From NCBI GenBank assembly GCA_015499995.1, contig JADNRV010000733.1, positions 1 to 15,346 of the forward strand: DNA of 15,346 nt, in the 5' to 3' direction. A program made the position numbers and the translations under genes. The notes beneath the pieces are model-generated. The model saw nothing but the letters and a program-made list of their open reading frames with translations. It ran no database searches and was not told where the DNA came from. The stretch's first letter is position 1. Each line of letters starts with the position of its first letter. The DNA is from Flammula alnicola (Eukaryota; Basidiomycota; Agaricomycetes; Agaricales; Strophariaceae). Below are positions 9,881-15,346 of the stretch, one piece after another.

Positions 9881-11676
9881 ATGACGAATCCGGCTGAAAT
9901 TGCGTACGTAGTCAACAACTCGTTCAAAACCTCTCTGATATCGGCCACTAGGGAAGGCCCGTTGCTCATCGGGGTCATTCTCAATGCAATACTGCTGGGC
10001 GTCATGTCTACACAAGTCTATCTGTACTACACCTCCTTCAAGAAGTTAGTTGAACTGCCATACAAATACTTCTTAGTTTGAAAGAAGCCTCATCTAATAT
10101 TTCTTAGCGATCGACTTTGGATGAAAATATTTGTAAGACGCGTTCTCTCGTCGTATCTGTCGCGCATACCCATGGTATTTTGGATTCAGGTTGCTTTATT
10201 TTCTTGTGTGATATAATCAACACTGCATGTGATGTTGCGGGACTGTATTTGACTCTGATTCAACATTTCGGTGAGTCCATAATCCAGCGACAGTCCGAGT
10301 CATGACTGCGAATAGGTTACTGATTGACCGTTGGCATTACAGGAGACTTCAACTATCTGGGATTCATTAGTTGGCGTGAGTTTCGGTAGCATGTCCTGAT
10401 TGAATATTAACTGAGACTGTGCTCTATAGTCTTCGAGTCGAGTAAAGCGTTTCATTTCTGAATCGAAATCGAGCTAACTACGGGTAAACTTTTAATCCAG
10501 ATCCTGCTATCGCGGTACGCAACTAGCTCCCCGTATGAAAGTCTTTTAATTGATATCTCATAATTCCTAAGGGTATTGTTATTACTTCAACTCAGTTATT
10601 CTTTACATGGCGTATCTATAGCTTGACTAAGAGCTGGGTATTCCCCGTCGTGATTGTTATTACAGCCATGGTTGGCGGAGGTCAGCATTTTATTTCAGCA
10701 TCTCTTGCGACTCCAATTGACAAGTTATATCTACAGTTGCTGCACTTCTCACATCTGTGAAAATCCGACACCCTCCCCTGTTCGCAGAGTTGATCAAGGC
10801 CAAGGTAATTCGATCTTGCGACTTCTTCTCATCATTAAATTAAACCACTATAGGTCCCAATTATTGTTTGGCTATCCTCTGAAGTGCTTGGAGACATTTT
10901 AATTACCACCATTCTCGTAAGATATTTGTGAGTGACCCGCTGTATTAGCGTGCATGCCTCATTCTCGTTTTCCTGCATCGAATTACAGGGTAAGCACTGG
11001 ATATTCAGTCTCGTTCTTAAGTTCACCTTTATTTTCCGAAGTCAAAAAACAGAACGGGTTTCCAGCATACAGATTTGTTGATTGATCGTATCATTCGAAG
11101 TAAACGTCTAATTTTTGTCTTCCTGTCGAGAAGCTGATCATTCATGGGCCTCAGTGACGATTCAAACCGGTTTCATCACCGCGGTTGTGGCTACTACGGA
11201 TCTATTTGTCTATCTTCTCGATGTAGGTTGGCCGTTTTCCACTCATTGCGCAATATCCTGAAATTCTTGCTGTAGCCCACCGGCCTGTATGTTTAGTCTG
11301 GGGGTTGCAGATTTTTGACAGAAGCTAATGAATAAACACAGACATCTTCTCTTCAACTTCGTTCTGTGTAAACTCTACTCTAACTCGTTGATGAGCACTC
11401 TCAATTCCCGTGGAATTTGGATGAGAGGGTCAAATGAAATCACCAGCGGCAATGATCCCAGAGCCAGGCACCGTCTCCACAGATAACGTCCTCAGTTTCA
11501 GAGCGCCCCCTCCATCACCTATTAAAACCGTAAGTCGGCTTGCAACCCAATTTTTTTCCCTTGGCTGAATCGAGATCGAGGCGCCAACGTTTGGCTACTC
11601 AACAGGACCGCATACGGAAGTGTACATTGACATCGAATCACACGAGTTGCAGGATCGAAATAACGACGTGGTTTGA
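9881..11676 (+). pseudogene. DUF6534-type seven-helix membrane protein, about 14 exons, apparently frameshifted
   Basis: Exons: 9881-10044, 10108-10132, 10190-10270, 10343-10375, 10430-10441, 10501-10514, 10572-10680, 10737-10804, 10854-10927, 10989 (one base), 11042-11099, 11155-11222, 11276-11286, 11342 to about 11486. The product has seven hydrophobic segments (for example LLIGVILNAILLGVMSTQVY and VVIVITAMVGGVAALL). It ends in the DUF6534 pattern: GDILITTILVRYL, RTGF, DRIIR, TIQTGFITAVVATTDL, then LYSNSLMSTLNSR. The family is common in mushrooms, is predicted to sit in membranes and has no known function. Exon 3 needs one more base in the T run 10199-10202 to give the expected FLCDIINTACD. 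As written, translation stops at TAA 10214-10216 after about 71 residues. Near the 3' end the frame stops at TAA 11484-11486. A family-like tail (VYIDIESHEL..., stop 11674-11676) follows in another frame after a possible intron from 11531. This means recent pseudogenisation or base-call errors. Confidence 0.8.
10989..10989 (+). other. Putative single-nucleotide exon
   Basis: Exon 9 ends with TAT TT at 10927. Intron 10928-10988 (GTGAGT...TTACAG, 61 nt) is followed by one G and then intron 10990-11041 (GTAAGC...CCGAAG, 52 nt). Keeping only that G completes TTG (Leu) and gives LVRYL-SKNRTGF, which has the family's exact spacing. Treating the block as one intron leaves the next exon out of frame. 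Confidence 0.5.
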
Positions 11677-11777
11677 CACGGCTCTAAAATCGCTGGATAG
11701 ATAGGCATAGTATATCCCTACAAATGACGAAGTGAACATGCAAAAAAGAGTTTAGAGAAATGGGACCAGGATTGAGA

Positions 11778-11783
11778 AATAAA
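11778..11783 (+). terminator. AATAAA polyadenylation-like signal
   Basis: AATAAA lies about 100 bp after the last candidate stop (11676) of the DUF6534 gene. This is a plausible distance for its 3' end signal, though fungal signals are loose. Confidence 0.3.
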
Positions 11784-12276
11784 GCAGAAGGAAGATACAC
11801 AGAGTGAAATGGAAAGCGTCCCCGGGGCCGAGCATATATTCGACGTGTTTCTTGCACTCTTCCTGCGTTTCCAGCCGCGATGCTCAAAATCCTTTCTGAA
11901 TAAAAAGAGCGAATTATACTATGCATACACCTTCAAGTTCACACCCTCCTCCACCTCGCTACCTAACTTCCAATATCCCCGCCTTCACATTTGGCGTTTC
12001 TACTGCCTACGTTATAGTTAGTAGACACTCTTGACAAAGTTACTTGACTGTGGCGCCGTAACCGTTCTAACCAAGACGTAACCCATCGCCGTCGAAATCT
12101 TCTGTTCTCGTGCTACCTGAGCTTGGGCGTCTGCTACGTCACTCCCGAATATTAGTTCATAACTGGATGAAGGGCGATGGAGCAGGACTCGGAAGAGGCG
12201 ATGTCGACCCCGAAGGGTGATACGAATTGGGCTTGAGACGGCCAGAGCAGCAACGAGGAGAGACGGATGTCGAACA
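11784..12276. other. Stretch without a recognisable gene
   Basis: A plus-strand open frame at 11809-12021 has no motif or promoter support. Otherwise stops are frequent in all frames. Confidence 0.4.
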
Positions 12277-12470
12277 GGAGCCGTGCGTCAACCTAAGCGA
12301 TGAGGGCTAGCAGCGACAGTGCAACCATCTGCCTGCAAGGCTGAGAATGAGGGGCGGGGATGGATTGGAGAACCTGTTCGGGTCGAGGGCTCGTTTGCAG
12401 CTGCTGTTGGAACTGAAAACGAGGACAGCGCCGCCTTGATCATGAGTGGTTGCCATGTCGCGCCGGAGTA
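12277..12470. repeat. Diverged direct repeat, copy 1
   Basis: The block 12277-12326 (GGAGCCGTGC start, CTAGCAGCGACAG near the end) matches 12591-12640 at 38 of 50 positions by my count. A second match follows further on (TTGCCATGTCGCGCCG near 12450-12465 against TTGCCACGTCACGCCG near 12851-12866). The interval between the two matching blocks is about 85 bp shorter here than in copy 2. The unit appears to be an old duplication with later deletions. Confidence 0.55.
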
Positions 12471-13263
12471 CCAGTTCGAGATCGTACAGAAGGCCATGTG
12501 GGAGGAACGGTCGAGGTAGAAAGACGATAAGAAGAAGAGAAAAGTAGGATGATGATGAACGGAACGAAGAGGAGAGCTGGAGTTTGACGGGGAGCCGTGC
12601 ATGAATCTAAGCGACGACTCCTAGCGGCGACAGGGTGCCCGTATGCATATATCATGATGAAGCCAGTAACATCGTTCGTGGATGAATTTGAACCCACAGT
12701 CAAGGGCGTGCTCGCAGCGTCCGAAAGCCGAGCGAGGTCGAGAGCCATCTCATCGCCTCTTGCGTGCTCCAGCTTGTGTAAGAGGTTCATAGATCCGTTC
12801 CAACTGTGGGTTTCGGACTCCGATGCCCGCTGCGCAGGAACTTGATAGGATTGCCACGTCACGCCGAAAATCCGTCGAAAATCCGCGAAAGTAGCGGCGC
12901 GCATGTTCTACAAAGTGATTTTGTATTCGATAGAACAGCGCTGAACGATTAGAGGGGCGGGCTGAATGTGGAAACGAGGTTGTGTTAGTGTAGATTAGAA
13001 AAGATCAGCAGAGAACGTACCTCGCAGAGAAATTCTTGAAAACAAAAAAGTAAAGTAACCGACCGCACGACATCCTGCACTGTCAAGCCTTCAGAAATCC
13101 TCGAGTTATTGCTATATGTAATCGGATAGCTAGCGATGACGCCGAGTGGCCGTTGGAGGCCGACATACTGAATCCACTGGAGGCATACATCTTGATCCAA
13201 GAGATGAAACCTCGGATTAACAGACTTATTCGATGACGCATTTTGACTTGAAACGAAGTCCAT
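12440..13263 (-). CDS. Possible two-exon gene of unknown function
   Basis: Exon A runs from ATG 13263 to 13021 (81 codons, phase 0). It includes a protein-like stretch with PITYSNNSR and GLTVQDVVRSV. A donor GTACGT at 13020 and an acceptor TTTGTAG ending at 12908 (113-nt intron) join in frame to 12907-12440, which begins NMRAATFADFRRIFGVTWQS and ends at a stop. The product would be 236 residues. A nearer acceptor at 12962 would instead give an 18-codon tail. The exon A pattern, a hydrophobic strand followed by TVQDVV, faintly recalls small basidiomycete-specific domains such as DUF6699, but I cannot confirm that. The C-terminal half is Ser/Arg-rich and overlaps the diverged repeat, so exon B may be spurious. 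A possible upstream exon ends near 13339 (GAG|GTACGA). Confidence 0.3.
12591..12870. repeat. Diverged direct repeat, copy 2
   Basis: This is the partner of 12277-12470, in the same orientation and about 314 bp further on at its left end. It overlaps the low-confidence minus-strand coding segment 12440-12907. In the minus strand both copies carry a TWQ codon run and a similar stretch (CTGTCGC[C/T]GCTAG), so the duplicated unit may once have been coding. Confidence 0.55.
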
Positions 13264-14045
13264 GACAGCCACAAACTATGACGAACTGGACAAAAACAAT
13301 TAGCTTTAAAAAAGAAAGATCATGACTTTGGTCGTACCTCGAAGATTGCAGCACCAAATTCAATGTCGAAGACTGACTACCCCAAAGAACGCCCATCATG
13401 CGCTATGGTGATTGAAACTCGCGCCGTTCATATCCAAGGTCTCCGTGATGGGTTAACACCCCCCATGTGTCAGCGTCAAAGGCGACGCGGAGAGCGAGAG
13501 ATGCCAAACAATGAACAGAGATCTCGGTGAGGTCGGTGAGGGCTGGTATCGTGAGTCTGCATAGGGGAGAGACAGGTGGGGTGGGCTGGAAAGGTGTTGG
13601 ATATGAATATTAATGAATCATTGGGGGCGTACCGCATGGCATTGCAGAGGAGGTCGTCGGTTGGCCGACGCGCGACATTGAGCTCGATACGGCAAGCTGC
13701 TAATCGCTGCGCTCTCAACGTCCACGTAGAGTCTAGACACACAAAAAGTAGACAAAAATGTGACAATTAGCTAGCATGCATTAGACTCCAAGAGGTAGCT
13801 GGCATGCTCATGATGAGGACTTTATTCGGTTTTGCAGAGTCCACAGAAGAAAAGAGAGGTGGCAGAGATCGACGATGTTGACTTATCGGGCCGGGCCGTG
13901 ACTTGTTGGTTGTCGGACCGTGGACGTATTTTCTTCTCTAGAGACTAGAGTTCGCCACAACCTGTTACAACCCAGCACAACTACAGAACTGGCGCAAAAG
14001 CATTTTCCCAATCAATAAACGTCGCACCGAGTCGTCCATCAAACT
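13264..14045. other. Stretch without a recognisable gene
   Basis: Open frames at 13476-13766 (minus) and 13576-13770 (plus) overlap each other and look like chance. Near the right end there is a CCAAT (about 14010) and a good-context ATG (CAAACTATGGCC, 14046), which opens only 13 codons before TAA. No RNA gene or transposon was seen. Confidence 0.4.
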
Positions 14046-14475
14046 ATGGCCGCCCAATTGCAAGTTTCAGCCTCCCCGCCCTGCTAAATTCTCCCATCTA
14101 CTCAAGATGTACAGTATCGTCTGGTGCGTTCGGTCCTCTGCTTATCCTGAGCCTGTTACTTACCATGATATTAAGCTAATCCCCTTGTCTTCTCACCACG
14201 ATACCAGCCCGAGTGTTCATTTCTTGCGAAAGCCTGAGGACTGATCATGGTAAGTACGAAAGATTTTGGCATCCATCCTCTCTGACTTTCGACTTTTCTT
14301 CACTGTCCACAACAGCTGTCTATTCGGAGCCCATCTTCTACCCATTCCAAAGGGGCCCCTCTTAGCCTCTATCTCACAAGGCCAACGGGTCCACAGTTAT
14401 CATGATTGAGGTGTCTATATGCATCCGCCATTGATGTTCTTTTGAACTGACGTAGTCATTGTCGGCGGTCGCCAG

Positions 14476-14907
14476 TCATGCCTCTCGATTTCGTGGCCCT
14501 TTGTTTCGGATCCCATTGGCCATCGCAGCGCGGTCAAACGTCGCGCACCGCGTCACTGCTTATTTATCAAGTGCCCAGCTCGAAATAGTGGACAGCTTAC
14601 GAGGCATCGCGGTGAAAAAGTAGCTGTAATGTGGAAGCCTGTGACGGAGGATGATGGTGGAAGGAACAAATTGGAAATGTCAATATCACGACCCTTGGAT
14701 GCCATTCGTTATTCTCCTGAGTAAGTAACTTCAATTTTTTCTTGCTATTTCTTGTACTGTTCCGCTCACGCATTCCTCGTTGCACCTTAATTCACCTTTT
14801 CTACTTCCAGGTCATGGATCGACTACAGCCTTCGCGTCGAGGAACCGATTCGAACACGTGGACCACCTTCGTGCATCTCTTTCATCTTCGTCCTAACCCC
14901 CTGCTGA
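14476..14907 (+). CDS. Possible coding exons of an unknown gene (5' end unresolved)
   Basis: The segment 14476-14720 is open for 81 codons and contains protein-like stretches (KVAVMWKPVTEDDGGRNKLE, SISRPLDAIRYSPE). A strong intron at 14721-14810 (GTAAGT...CTTCCAG, with a T-rich tract) joins in frame to SWIDYSLRVEEPIRTRG and a stop at 14905-14907. Upstream, plausible introns at 14124-14207, 14250-14315 and 14411-14475 suggest earlier exons back to about 14046. However, the exon at 14316-14410 has a stop in every frame, so either a junction is wrong or the gene is decayed. I recognise no family. Confidence 0.3.
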
Positions 14908-15346
14908 AACACTTGCGACACAGTCAGGATCTTTACTCGAATGTCTGAATTTCGCTGCCAACGCCGCAGGATGTCATTTATCCACCCAACGGCCCAGGAC
15001 AAATATTGGGATGGCGTCGCCCGGGCGTTATCTGGACATTGGTTTGAAGCCGACCTGCGTGGCAAATTAAATCAACTTGTCATCGTCGAGCTTTCATAGA
15101 CTGATAGTGGTTGGTTTTATCCTTTGTTTAGCAAAGCCAAAGATTACCCCACTCCGCATTCCGACCTTTTCGTGATTAAAGTTCTGATAAGACCTGAAAG
15201 TTCGCGAATTCCGGCGAGGAGAGTCGTCGTCGACTGATGTTACATATATGTCGTGTGCAGCTGTCTGCAGGGAAGACCCGGGGGAAGAGCACGACCTACG
15301 ATGAGATACCGTAGCCTTCCCATCATCAAACGATACTGTCCACGCA
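14908..15346. other. Right end without a recognisable gene
   Basis: Frames are short in both directions. A minus-strand open frame at 14823-15065 has no supporting signal and overlaps the candidate exon on the other strand. Nothing else was identified. Confidence 0.4.

Noticed and set aside
14208..14249. Peptide RVFISCESLRTDH, suggestive of an arrestin-like N-terminal strand
   Set aside because: It is only 13-14 residues long, and joining it to its neighbours requires a frameshift on one side and meets a stop on the other. The resemblance is too weak to name a family.
1..15346. Search for transposon proteins, terminal repeats, tRNA, rRNA, CRISPR or viral genes
   Set aside because: Reading both strands showed no reverse transcriptase, integrase or transposase motifs, no long terminal repeats, and no cloverleaf or spacer arrays.

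Overview
This window looks like a basidiomycete (mushroom-type) nuclear chromosome segment. The genes are split by many short GT-AG introns: mostly 49-68 nt across the two multi-exon genes, with donors such as GTGAGT, GTAAGC and GTGGGT. One gene belongs to a seven-helix membrane family (DUF6534) that is expanded in Agaricomycetes. I see no bacterial operon structure, tRNA, rRNA, CRISPR array or intact transposon. All gene models were built by hand from reading frame, splice signals and remembered family patterns.

Layout. 1-271 (minus): possible start of a gene leaving the left edge, with an in-frame stop after codon 12. 430-2200: no confident gene, but a well-formed CCAAT/TATA promoter-like block at 1706-1740 precedes weak coding signal. 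2358-4191 (plus): a two-exon gene for a 590-residue, Ser/Pro-rich, probably disordered protein of unknown function. 4391-6993 (minus): a complete 13-exon gene for a 634-residue FAD/NADPH monooxygenase-like enzyme with an NTF2-like N-terminal region. These two genes converge with 199 bp between their stops. 6994-9880: about 2.9 kb without a confident gene, carrying several perfect inverted repeats. 9881-11676 (plus): a DUF6534-type seven-helix membrane protein gene in about 14 exons. It has an apparent one-base deletion in exon 3, a disturbed 3' end, and a splicing pattern that requires a single-nucleotide exon. 12277-12870: an old, diverged direct duplication. 12440-13263 (minus) and 14476-14907 (plus): low-confidence coding segments with plausible splice junctions.

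I see no evidence that the genes form a pathway or cluster. The monooxygenase, the membrane protein and the disordered protein look like unrelated neighbours. The most interesting observations are the one-base micro-exon in the DUF6534 gene, the probable recent inactivation of that gene, and the palindrome-rich stretch near 9016-9164.
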